This document shows, piece by piece, positions 1 to 6,425 of a DNA stretch of 8,617 nt. The stretch spans positions 629 to 9,245 of the forward strand of contig DJKK01000020.1 of assembly GCA_002434595.1 (NCBI GenBank), in the 5' to 3' direction. The notes under the pieces are model-generated. The model did not search any database, was not told the origin of the DNA, and saw nothing but the letters and a program-made list of their open reading frames with translations. Source of the stretch: Alphaproteobacteria bacterium UBA6544. Lineage in GTDB: Bacteria > Pseudomonadota > Alphaproteobacteria > UBA8366. Position 1 is the stretch's first letter, and every line of letters begins with the position of its first letter. Both the position numbers and the translations under genes were made by a program.

Positions 1-1
1 T

Positions 2-454
2 ATCCTGGATGGCATGAACGCCGAGCGAATCCTAATTTCGGGAGAGTCCATCGGAGATGCCCGGTACTTCACAAAGAAAGCCGTCGACTATTCGAACGAA
101 CGTGTCGTCTTCGGTCGGCCCATCGGTAGCAATCAGGGCATCCAATTCCCCATCGCCGCGGCCTATGCGGAAATCGAAGCCGCCGACCTCATGGCTCGCA
201 AGGCCGCGGCTCTCTTCGATGCCGGTGTCGATTGCGGCGCGGAAGCAAATATTGCCAAGCACCTAGCCGCGGAAGCCGCCTGGAAAATGGGTGAGGCAAC
301 GATGCAGACCTTTGGCGGATTCGCTTTTGCGAGAGAGTACGATATCGAACGCAAATGGCGGGAGGCACGGCTCTACCGTACCGCGCCGATTTCGACGAAC
401 CTGATCCTTAGCTATATCGGACAGCACGTGCTCGGTATGCCGCGTTCCTTTTAG
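2..454 (+). CDS. Acyl-CoA dehydrogenase, C-terminal part (5' end outside window)
   Basis: FAD-dependent alpha,beta-dehydrogenation of an acyl-CoA thioester; substrate unknown. The frame is open from base 2, with ILDG in front of the first ATG at 14. That matches the family's internal ILDGMNAERI-type helix, so the ATG is internal and the gene starts upstream. Visible family marks are the flavin/dimer segment with ERVVFGRPIG, the NQGIQFPIA segment, the QTFGGFAFAREYDIERKWREAR-like C-terminal helices (split here by the family's FGG turn), and a terminal LGMPRSF. Where many acyl-CoA dehydrogenases carry an EGT motif with the catalytic glutamate, this protein reads YRTAPISTNLILSY, so it belongs to the branch ending in LG-PRS(F/Y). 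The stop lies nine bases before the next start, so it is in the same operon. Family call is firm; reaction and substrate are not. Confidence 0.93.
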   Translation: MLDGMNAERILISGESIGDARYFTKKAVDYSNERVVFGRPIGSNQGIQFPIAAAYAEIEAADLMARKAAALFDAGVDCGAEANIAKHLAAEAAWKMGEATMQTFGGFAFAREYDIERKWREARLYRTAPISTNLILSYIGQHVLGMPRSF

Positions 455-463
455 AGGCTTGAC

Positions 464-1315
464 ATGTCGCACCCACCGCGCCGTTCGATGCTTTTCGTCC
501 CGGCAATCCGCCCGGACCGGTTCCATAAAGCCATCGCAACCGGCGCCGATATCGTCATTGTGGATTGGGAAGACGCGATCATACCGACTCGTAAGGCCGA
601 GGCGCGCGTATCCGTCGGTGGATTCTTCAGCGAACTGACCGATCGCCCCGTGCTACGGTACCTGCGTATCAACAGCCCGCGATTGCCTGAAGGCCTCCGC
701 GATCTCGAGGCCCTCTTCGAGATGGAGCACCTGCCGGACGGCATCATGATTCCGAAAGTCGAATCACCGGAGGAAGTTCGTTGGATGGCAGAGATGCTGA
801 GGCCTTATCGCGCCGATATTGAACTTTTCCCTGCGGTAGAGACAGCAAAGGGTGTGCGTGCTGTCGCGGAAATCGCGCTGGCATCGACATCCACAACAAT
901 TCTCGGGTTCGGCGCTGTCGACCTCGTTGCGGAGACCGGATCGGACCTCAGCTGGGATTCATTGCTCTACACACGCAGTCAGGTCGTTCTGGCGGCGACC
1001 GAAGCGCGCATCGAAGCCCTCGATACAGTGTGGATCGAGATTAACGACCAAGATGGCTTGGCAGAAGAATCACGCAAGGCGCGGGCTCTCGGCTTCTCCG
1101 GAAAAGCGGCGATTCATCCCTCTCAGGTTGCCCCAATCAACGCCGCCTTCAGCCCGACAGACGACGAAGTGGCCACAGCCAAGCGCATTATCAAGGCCGC
1201 CTCCGGCGACTATTCGGGCGCCGTGCAGGTTGACGGTAAGATGATTGATGAGCCGGTTGTCATTGCAGCGCGGCGCACACTCGCCCGCGCCGAACAAATT
1301 GCTGCGGCTTCCTAG
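464..1315 (+). CDS. CitE/HpcH-family acyl-CoA lyase (citrate lyase beta-like), copy 1
   Basis: Predicted Mg-dependent TIM-barrel lyase that cleaves or forms a C-C bond in a hydroxyacyl-CoA such as citramalyl-, malyl- or HMG-CoA. It has 283 residues, the usual family length. Motifs in order: RRSMLFVPA (6-14), the acidic VDWEDA (33-38), RIN with the expected catalytic Arg68, IPKVES (96-101), VET with metal ligand Glu126, GAVDL with metal ligand Asp153, then GKAAIHPSQ (213-221) with His218. The full motif set suggests an active enzyme. The ATG at 464 follows an AGAGG ribosome site (453-457) that overlaps the upstream stop. The next 435 bases hold a broken MmgE/PrpD remnant, then a MaoC hydratase. 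This neighbourhood favours cleavage of a hydrated C5 acyl-CoA, for example citramalyl-CoA to acetyl-CoA and pyruvate (inferred). HMG-CoA, malyl-CoA or beta-methylmalyl-CoA remain alternatives. Confidence 0.93.
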   Translation: MSHPPRRSMLFVPAIRPDRFHKAIATGADIVIVDWEDAIIPTRKAEARVSVGGFFSELTDRPVLRYLRINSPRLPEGLRDLEALFEMEHLPDGIMIPKVESPEEVRWMAEMLRPYRADIELFPAVETAKGVRAVAEIALASTSTTILGFGAVDLVAETGSDLSWDSLLYTRSQVVLAATEARIEALDTVWIEINDQDGLAEESRKARALGFSGKAAIHPSQVAPINAAFSPTDDEVATAKRIIKAASGDYSGAVQVDGKMIDEPVVIAARRTLARAEQIAAAS

Positions 1316-1317
1316 GA

Positions 1318-1749
1318 TCGACCGATGCACAATTTTCCTTACATTTCATGTCGGCGGTCGCACTACCACACTGACGTTTTCTTTGGAACGACTTCGCCGA
1401 GAACATTTACGATCCAAAGACGGCGGATCTAATGCGCTGTATCAGTGCCATACCCCTCGCCGATTCTGTTACAAAATGTGGATCGCGCTTTCGCACGAAT
1501 GTCAGCATCAAACTTAATTATGGTTTCTACCTCAGGCGGGACACAGCCCCCTCAAAAGGGGAGTTAAGCGACATTCTGACAAGCCGTGAGTTAAGGGCGA
1601 AGTTCCATTTTCTCGTATCCCCATGTGTGGGCGCTGCCGGTGAAGCACTGCTGCACAAAACAATCATGAACTTCGAGAACGAGTCGGTGCACGACCTGTT
1701 CCAGCGTACTATGCCGGCGACCAATTTGGCGCTGGCGGGAGAAGACTGA
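1318..1749 (+). pseudogene. MmgE/PrpD-family remnant, C-terminal third, with in-frame stop
   Basis: One frame (codons from 1318) reads as the conserved end of an MmgE/PrpD protein, the family of 2-methylcitrate dehydratase and cis-aconitate decarboxylase. It gives STDAQFSLHFMSAVAL, comparable to the family's (D/E)AQFSLPYAVAxAL segment. It continues through NDFAENIYDPKTADLM, a VSIKLNYG strand, SKGELSD, then TSRELRAKFHFLVSP and a GEALLH helix, ending at a TGA (1747-1749). An in-frame TGA at 1372-1374 interrupts it. Family members have about 450 residues and only about 140 codons survive; the N-terminal two thirds is absent. Homology begins within a few bases of the lyase stop at 1315, which implies a deletion. 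It ends one base before the MaoC ATG, as expected of a once-coupled operon gene. The first downstream ATG (1432) could give a 105-residue stub. Recognition is by motif memory, not alignment. Confidence 0.78.
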
Positions 1750-1750
1750 G

Positions 1751-2278
1751 ATGAGCTACGGCACCCGCGAAGTTGGCCCGAACAGATACCGCGAAGATAT
1801 CGGCCGCTATTATGAGGATTTCAAGATTGGTGCGGTCTACGAACACCGGCCCGGGCGGACTATCAACGATGCGGACAATAGCTGGTTCACCCTTCTTACG
1901 ATGAACACCCACCCACTCCACTTCGACACCGAATACGCTTCGCATAGCGAATTCGGCAAGCCGTTGGTGAATTCATGCCTAACGCTTTCGATGGTCGCCG
2001 GTATGTCGGTAAGCGATACCAGCCAAAAGGCCATCGCCAATCTCGGATGGACCGACATCAAAATGCCGCATCCGGTGTTTGTCGGCGACACACTTTATGC
2101 AGAATCCGAAGTGCTGGACAAGCGCGGGTCCAAATCTCGGCCGACGCAAGGAATTGTAACGGTGCGGACGACCGGAACGAATCAAGACGGTGCCGTGGTC
2201 ATGACATACGAAAGAAGCTTCCTCGTCCCGAAACAGGGGCATAGCGTCGATGACAAGGTCGCCGCCGCAGGCGCTTAG
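1751..2278 (+). CDS. MaoC-family hot-dog acyl-CoA hydratase/dehydratase
   Basis: Single hot-dog-fold protein of 175 residues predicted to hydrate an enoyl-CoA reversibly. It resembles the MaoC-like hydratases placed next to CitE-type lyases, such as itaconyl-CoA hydratase or mesaconyl-CoA hydratase-like proteins. Visible blocks are GRYYEDFKIG (18-27), GRT then DN (35-43), the active-site loop TMNTHPLHFD (50-59), EFGKPLVNS (67-75), SVSDTS (86-91), NLGW (97-100), PVFVGDTLYAESEV (108-121) and SRP (129-131). In the classical R-hydratase motif GDxNP(L/I)H the second position is Asp. Here it is Asn52, while His57 is kept, so either the mechanism differs or another acid serves. GGGAG (1738-1742) is a ribosome site inside the end of the upstream remnant. 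The gene lies between two CitE-like lyases, which fits hydration followed by C-C cleavage. Family is secure; substrate is inferred. Confidence 0.92.
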   Translation: MSYGTREVGPNRYREDIGRYYEDFKIGAVYEHRPGRTINDADNSWFTLLTMNTHPLHFDTEYASHSEFGKPLVNSCLTLSMVAGMSVSDTSQKAIANLGWTDIKMPHPVFVGDTLYAESEVLDKRGSKSRPTQGIVTVRTTGTNQDGAVVMTYERSFLVPKQGHSVDDKVAAAGA

Positions 2279-2296
2279 GCGTCGATTGAGGTCCTC

Positions 2297-3151
2297 GTGA
2301 ATCGTAAAGACCACAACCGCCGTAGCATCATCTTCTACTCGGCACTCGAACCCGAACGTTGGGAAGACGGCATAGCGTCGGGTGCCGATATGTTCTGCCT
2401 CGATATGGAAGACAGTACGGTTCCGGCCCGGAAGCAGGAAGCACGCGAGGTATGCCTTCCCCTATTTACTAGGGCCGCCGAGCGACCGGTATTGCGAACT
2501 GTCCGTATGAACGTCATCGGAACTGACGAAGCGGTGCGCGATATGTTGGCAATTGCCGACCTGGCGGCCCCGCCCGACGGCGTGGTGATACCGAAAGTCG
2601 AAAGCGCGGAACAAGTCCAATGGGTCGCCGGCATCCTCGCGCCGCGGCACCCAAATCTCGAGTTGATCGTCCTTATCGAAACCCAAAGAGGTTTGGCAAA
2701 CGCACGCGCGATCGCGAAGGCCGCACCCCAGATATCGACACTTTTCCTGGGATACGCCGACTTCAGCGGCGAAATCGGTTCAGATATGAGCCAAGGAGCA
2801 CTTCATCATCTGCGCAGCAGGATCGTACTGGCTGCATCAGAAGCAGGCCTTGACGCAATGGACGGACCCTTTTTCCAACCGAACGACACCGCCGGACTTC
2901 TGGAAGAGACGAAGGCCGTCGCCGCTATGGGCTTCACCGGAAAGGCATCTTATGACGCCCAACAAATTCCCCATATTCATGGAGTCTTCACCCCGGACGA
3001 AGAAGCCATAGATTATGCCCGGCGGGTGAAGTCCGCGGTCGAGGCGAGCCCAACGGGTGCGGCACGTGTCGACGGAAAAGCAGTCAACAAGGCGAACGTC
3101 AAATCCGCCGATATTGTCCTGGAAACCGCGGAACGCCGCGGTGTCCTTTAG
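2297..3151 (+). CDS. CitE/HpcH-family lyase-like protein, divergent copy 2
   Basis: Second CitE-like TIM-barrel protein, 284 residues, starting at a GTG; a TGAGG site (2287-2291) sits just upstream. It keeps the acidic CLDMEDS (34-40), VRMN with Arg70, IPKVES (98-103), IET with metal ligand Glu128, GYADF with Asp155, and a GSDM segment. It departs from copy 1 at two signature sites. The N-terminal LFVPA block is IFYSA (12-16). The GKAAIHPSQ block is GKASYDAQQ (215-223), so His-Pro becomes Asp-Ala. Retained metal ligands argue for a catalytic protein rather than a dead paralogue. The changed loop suggests a different acyl-CoA or a different partner. Copy 1 and copy 2 differ along their whole length, so this is an old divergence, not a recent tandem duplication. 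It could act on another intermediate of the same route or form a mixed oligomer with copy 1 (both speculative). Confidence 0.9.
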   Translation: MNRKDHNRRSIIFYSALEPERWEDGIASGADMFCLDMEDSTVPARKQEAREVCLPLFTRAAERPVLRTVRMNVIGTDEAVRDMLAIADLAAPPDGVVIPKVESAEQVQWVAGILAPRHPNLELIVLIETQRGLANARAIAKAAPQISTLFLGYADFSGEIGSDMSQGALHHLRSRIVLAASEAGLDAMDGPFFQPNDTAGLLEETKAVAAMGFTGKASYDAQQIPHIHGVFTPDEEAIDYARRVKSAVEASPTGAARVDGKAVNKANVKSADIVLETAERRGVL

Positions 3152-3169
3152 TTCAAAGAAGGAGCACTA

Positions 3170-4330
3170 ATGCCCGATTCAGCGATGATTGAAGAACAGG
3201 ATACTTTGATCCTGCAGACCCTGGAACAATTTCTCGAGCGCGATGTGCGCCCGCATGTAATGGAACTTGAGCATAACGACACCTGGCCGGAGGAAATCGT
3301 TTACAAAATGGCCGAACTTGGCCTGTTCGGCGCCATTATCGACGAAGAATACGGCGGGCTCGGCCTATCCTGCGCGACCTATGCCAAAATTTGCGAGAAG
3401 GTCGCTCACACCTGGATGTCGCTTGCCGGTATTTTCAATTCGCATCTAATCATGGCCTCCGCCGTCCAGCGGTTCGGCACCGATGAACAGAAGAAGAAGT
3501 GGCTGCCAAAATTTGCGACCGGTGAATTACGTGGCGGTATCGCGTTGACGGAGCCGAATTGTGGCACTGACCTCCAGTCAATCCGGACGCGCGCCGCCAA
3601 GGATGGTGACGATTATATCATAAATGGCACCAAGACGTGGATTTCGAACGGTATCCACGCTCATGTCATGGCGATCCTCACAAAGACCGACTGGGAAATC
3701 GAGCCGAGGCATCGCGGGATAAGTCTCTTCCTCGTTGAGAAAGGCGAAGGTTTCCGGGCGTCCAAGAAGCTGGAAAAACTGGGCTACAAGGGAATTGATT
3801 CGGCCGAACTCCTCCTCGAAGACTGCCGCGTTCCCGCCAACCAATTGATCGGCATGGACCCGGGCAACGGCTTTAAGCAGATAATGGGTGGACTGGAGCT
3901 GGGCCGTATCAATGTCGCCGCACGAGGGTGTGGCGTTGCATCAGCGTCACTCGACGAGGCTGTGAAATATTCGCAACAACGCGAGACCTTCGGCCAGCCG
4001 ATTGCCAACCATCAGGCCATTCAATTGAAACTCGCTGACATGGTCACAAAAGTCGAAGCCGCTCGGCTTCTGACCTATCGTGCGGCAGAAGCCTACGATC
4101 GAGGTGAACGCTGCGATATGGAAGCGGGAATGGCCAAACTGTTCGCAACGGAAGCGGCTATCGACAATTCCATGGACGCAATGCGAGTGCATGGCGGCTA
4201 CGGCTATTCGAAGGAATTCCCGGTCGAACGGTTCTACCGAGACGCCCCGCTCCTCACCATCGGCGAGGGTACGAATGAACTGCAAAGAATAATTATCGCC
4301 AGACAGTTGATTCAGCGGAATCCGATCTAG
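3170..4330 (+). CDS. Acyl-CoA dehydrogenase, complete
   Basis: Complete FAD-dependent acyl-CoA dehydrogenase of 386 residues, the normal length for short/branched-chain members. Domain order is: an all-alpha N-terminus (to about 120), the beta domain with LTEPNCGTD (126-134) and NGTKTWISNG (152-161), then the C-terminal helical domain with QRETFGQPI (270-278), HGGYGY (341-346) and IGEGTNELQ (364-372). Glu366 occupies the usual catalytic-base position, so it differs from the first dehydrogenase in this window. An AAGAAGGAG site (3156-3164) precedes the ATG at 3170; a second in-frame ATG at 3185 is less well placed. It would introduce a double bond into an acyl-CoA and pass electrons to ETF. 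In this operon it may make the enoyl-CoA that MaoC hydrates, for example from a methyl-branched acyl- or dicarboxyl-CoA; that substrate is inferred. Confidence 0.95.
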   Translation: MPDSAMIEEQDTLILQTLEQFLERDVRPHVMELEHNDTWPEEIVYKMAELGLFGAIIDEEYGGLGLSCATYAKICEKVAHTWMSLAGIFNSHLIMASAVQRFGTDEQKKKWLPKFATGELRGGIALTEPNCGTDLQSIRTRAAKDGDDYIINGTKTWISNGIHAHVMAILTKTDWEIEPRHRGISLFLVEKGEGFRASKKLEKLGYKGIDSAELLLEDCRVPANQLIGMDPGNGFKQIMGGLELGRINVAARGCGVASASLDEAVKYSQQRETFGQPIANHQAIQLKLADMVTKVEAARLLTYRAAEAYDRGERCDMEAGMAKLFATEAAIDNSMDAMRVHGGYGYSKEFPVERFYRDAPLLTIGEGTNELQRIIIARQLIQRNPI

Positions 4331-4433
4331 GTCAGCTACATGCTGATTGTGTTGGGCAAGGCGGCTTCGACCGGCCGCAATCTATTTTTCTGCGTGATTT
4401 CGCAGCAAATTGCGTCATCGGGGGGAACAGAGA
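4331..4433 (+). promoter_or_regulatory. Leader/spacer before the CoA-transferase with two small inverted repeats
   Basis: This 103-base spacer is the only sizeable gap in the operon apart from the pseudogene. It contains TCAGC-TACAT-GCTGA (4332-4346) and CTGCG-TGATTT-CGCAG (4390-4405), each with a perfect five-base stem. Neither is followed by a T-run, so an intrinsic terminator is unlikely. They could be operator half-sites or mRNA hairpins; no match to the GntR/HutC-type GT-N-TA-N-AC operator was seen. A GGGGGGA ribosome site (4420-4426) lies near the right end. An internal promoter here is possible but not demonstrable by eye. Confidence 0.3.
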
Positions 4434-5633
4434 ATGCTTCCCCTTGACGGCTGCCGCATCCTTTCCGTCGAGCAGTATGGAGCCGGCCCCTGGGGCACGC
4501 AGTACCTTGCGGACCTCGGCGCCGAAGTTGTTAAAATCGAGAATCCATCGGATGGCGGTGATATGGCACGCCCCTTGGGGCCATACTTCCTCAACGATGG
4601 CTGCGGTTCTGCGGATTCCCAGTTTTATCAGACGTTCAATCGAAACAAGAAAAGCCTGACCCTCGACCTCCAGCAAACAGAAGGCCGGACTATATTCCAC
4701 GACCTGGTCAGGACATCAGATGCCGTAACGTGCAACCTGCGGGGCGATGTACCATCAAAGCTCGGGCTTACCTACGAAACTCTCGGCAAAATCAATCCAA
4801 AGATAGTCTGTTGTCACCTCACCGCCTACGGACGCGAAGGAGAGCGGGCGTCTTGGCCTGGATACGACTACCTGATGCAGGCTGAAGCCGGCTGGTTCTC
4901 ACTGACTGGGGAACCCGATACGCCCCCTGCCCGATTTGGCCTTTCCGTTGTAGACCTGATGACCGGCTTGTTGCAAGCCTACGCAACGACCGCCGCCATC
5001 ATAGGTGCACGTGCCGAAGGCAAGGGCCGGGATATCGATGTCAGCCTGTTCGACCTGGCACTCTCGAACCTTTCGTACCCGGCGACTTGGTTTTTGAATG
5101 GCGGTCATGTTCAAGGGCGCGAACCACGTTCAGGACATCCGTCATTAACGCCTTGCGGCGCCCAGAAAACAAAAGACGGCTGGATATTCCTGATGTGCAA
5201 CAAGGAAAAGTTCTGGCCGACCCTCTGCGACATGATCGATAGGCCGCAGTGGGGCCAGGACCCGCGCTACGCCACGTTCAAGGAGCGTCTGGAACGCCGG
5301 CCCGAAATCACGAAGATGCTGGACGAGGCGTTGTCCGTTCGACCAACCGGGGAATGGCTCGATCTTTTCGCAGGCAAGGTCCCGGCTGCGCCCATTCTCG
5401 ACGTAGAGCAAGCACTTGAGAATCCGTTCGTCACGGGTAACGGAAAGTTACAGGATATTACGCATCAAAGCGGAACTCCCTTTCGTCTCGTTGCCTCACC
5501 GGTCAAATGCCCGGGCGACGAGATACCGAACCGTCCCGCACCGGTACTTGGCGAACATACAGATCAAATTCTGTTGGAAATTGGTATGGCGGAAAAAGAT
5601 CTGCAGCGACTCCGCGCCGAAGGTGTGATCTAA
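4434..5633 (+). CDS. Class III (CaiB/BaiF) CoA-transferase
   Basis: Predicted to move CoA between an acyl-CoA donor, often succinyl-CoA, and a free carboxylic acid, activating the pathway substrate. I place the start at ATG 4434 because GGGGGGA (4420-4426) is well spaced from it and MLPLDGCRIL matches the family's usual N-terminus. A TTG 24 bases upstream (4410) would add eight unlikely residues. The product has 399 residues, a typical length. Motifs are LADLGAEVVKIENP (25-38), NRNKKSLTLDL (69-79), the GYDYLMQAEAG block (143-153) and SVVDLMTG (171-178). Asp174 aligns with the catalytic Asp169 of formyl-CoA transferase. It also has GKGRDIDVSLFD (197-208) and a C-terminal GEHTDQILLEIG. Its stop overlaps the regulator start as TAATG. 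Itaconate, mesaconate, citramalate or similar acids are plausible acceptors given the neighbours, but substrate cannot be read from sequence. Confidence 0.95.
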   Translation: MLPLDGCRILSVEQYGAGPWGTQYLADLGAEVVKIENPSDGGDMARPLGPYFLNDGCGSADSQFYQTFNRNKKSLTLDLQQTEGRTIFHDLVRTSDAVTCNLRGDVPSKLGLTYETLGKINPKIVCCHLTAYGREGERASWPGYDYLMQAEAGWFSLTGEPDTPPARFGLSVVDLMTGLLQAYATTAAIIGARAEGKGRDIDVSLFDLALSNLSYPATWFLNGGHVQGREPRSGHPSLTPCGAQKTKDGWIFLMCNKEKFWPTLCDMIDRPQWGQDPRYATFKERLERRPEITKMLDEALSVRPTGEWLDLFAGKVPAAPILDVEQALENPFVTGNGKLQDITHQSGTPFRLVASPVKCPGDEIPNRPAPVLGEHTDQILLEIGMAEKDLQRLRAEGVI

Positions 5634-6394
5634 TGGCCATCGCATCGCTCCCGAAGGGCTCCGGCGAGCCACGATATATGGCACTCGCGCGGCGATTGGC
5701 GAAGGAAATCCGCAAAGGCAAATATCCCATTGACACGCTCTTGCCCACCGAAGCGGAGCTAACCGCGAAATACGGCCTCAGCCGGTTCACTGTGCGGGAG
5801 GCGATCCGCCAGCTCCAATCGCAAGGTTTGGTTCTCCGCCGGCAAGGCGTCGGCACACGCGTTCTCACAGAAGAGCCTATTCACCATTTCTTACAGAGCC
5901 GGAATTCGGTCGAGGAAGTTCTGCAGTACGGCATTCAATCGCTGCTCAAGGAAATGGCAATGACCAAGGTCAAAGCTGACGCGGGACTGGCTGAACGAAT
6001 TCGCTGTGCCGAAGGTGAAAAATTCCTGAAGATCGAAGGGATTAGAATGCCAGTCGATAATCCGTCGGGTTCACCGGTATGCTGGACAGAAATTTTCGTC
6101 TTATCGGAATTCGCCGGGATCAAAGACCAGGTTGGCCGAGGCAATGTACTGATCGCCAACCTTATAGAGGATCGTTACGACAAGCGGGCGATTGAGATTC
6201 ATCAGGATATTACGGCGGTCAGTTTCCCGGGAGATATTGCGCAGAAACTGGGCGTGCGCTCTGGCAGCCCAGGCCTCCTCGTGCGGCGCTGGTACATGGG
6301 AAGCGACGACCGTGCCTTTGAAATTACGGTGAGCCTGCATCCAGGAGAGAGTTTCAGCTACTCCATGCGTATGCGACGAGACGCAGAGACCTGA
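5633..6394 (+). CDS. GntR-family regulator, HutC type (winged HTH plus UTRA domain)
   Basis: Transcription regulator of 253 residues. The N-terminal winged helix-turn-helix spans about residues 13-78, with the GntR signature LLPTEAELTAKYGLSRFTVREA split over residues 36-57 and the wing GLVLRRQGVGTRV (65-77). The rest (about 90-250) fits a UTRA/chorismate-lyase-like effector domain of the HutC subfamily, with the characteristic CWTEIFV segment and a terminal beta strand containing FSYSMRMRR. The ATG at 5633 overlaps the CoA-transferase stop (TAATG), suggesting translational coupling. An in-frame upstream extension inside the transferase is unlikely because the family start fits here. As last gene of the operon it probably controls the same operon, sensing a pathway acid or CoA ester; repression relieved by the ligand is usual for the subfamily. 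No operator could be located in the window with confidence. Confidence 0.93.
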   Translation: MAIASLPKGSGEPRYMALARRLAKEIRKGKYPIDTLLPTEAELTAKYGLSRFTVREAIRQLQSQGLVLRRQGVGTRVLTEEPIHHFLQSRNSVEEVLQYGIQSLLKEMAMTKVKADAGLAERIRCAEGEKFLKIEGIRMPVDNPSGSPVCWTEIFVLSEFAGIKDQVGRGNVLIANLIEDRYDKRAIEIHQDITAVSFPGDIAQKLGVRSGSPGLLVRRWYMGSDDRAFEITVSLHPGESFSYSMRMRRDAET

Positions 6395-6411
6395 CGTGTG
6401 TCGGAAACACG
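6395..6411 (+). terminator. Weak hairpin between the convergent regulator and dehydrogenase
   Basis: CGTGT-GTCGGAA-ACACG forms a five-base stem with a seven-base loop directly after the regulator stop. It is followed by ATTCCCTTT, a poor T-tract. Its place in a 31-base convergent gap makes a termination role reasonable, but the stem is short and the call is weak. Confidence 0.25.
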
Positions 6412-6425
6412 ATTCCCTTTAGCAG

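Noticed and set aside
1372..1374. In-frame TGA in the MmgE/PrpD remnant as a selenocysteine or recoding site
   Set aside because: The N-terminal two thirds of the protein is missing as well, so simple decay explains it; no recoding hairpin is evident.
1245..1517. Plus-strand open frame overlapping the end of the first lyase and the gap
   Set aside because: Its first part is a shadow of the lyase and the rest competes with the frame carrying MmgE/PrpD motifs.
464..3151. Recent tandem duplication of the two CitE-like genes
   Set aside because: The proteins differ throughout, including signature motifs, so any common origin is old.
5507..5632. Upstream extension of the GntR regulator start into the CoA-transferase
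   Set aside because: The extra residues are a shadow of the transferase C-terminus, and the TAATG overlap gives a start that fits the family.
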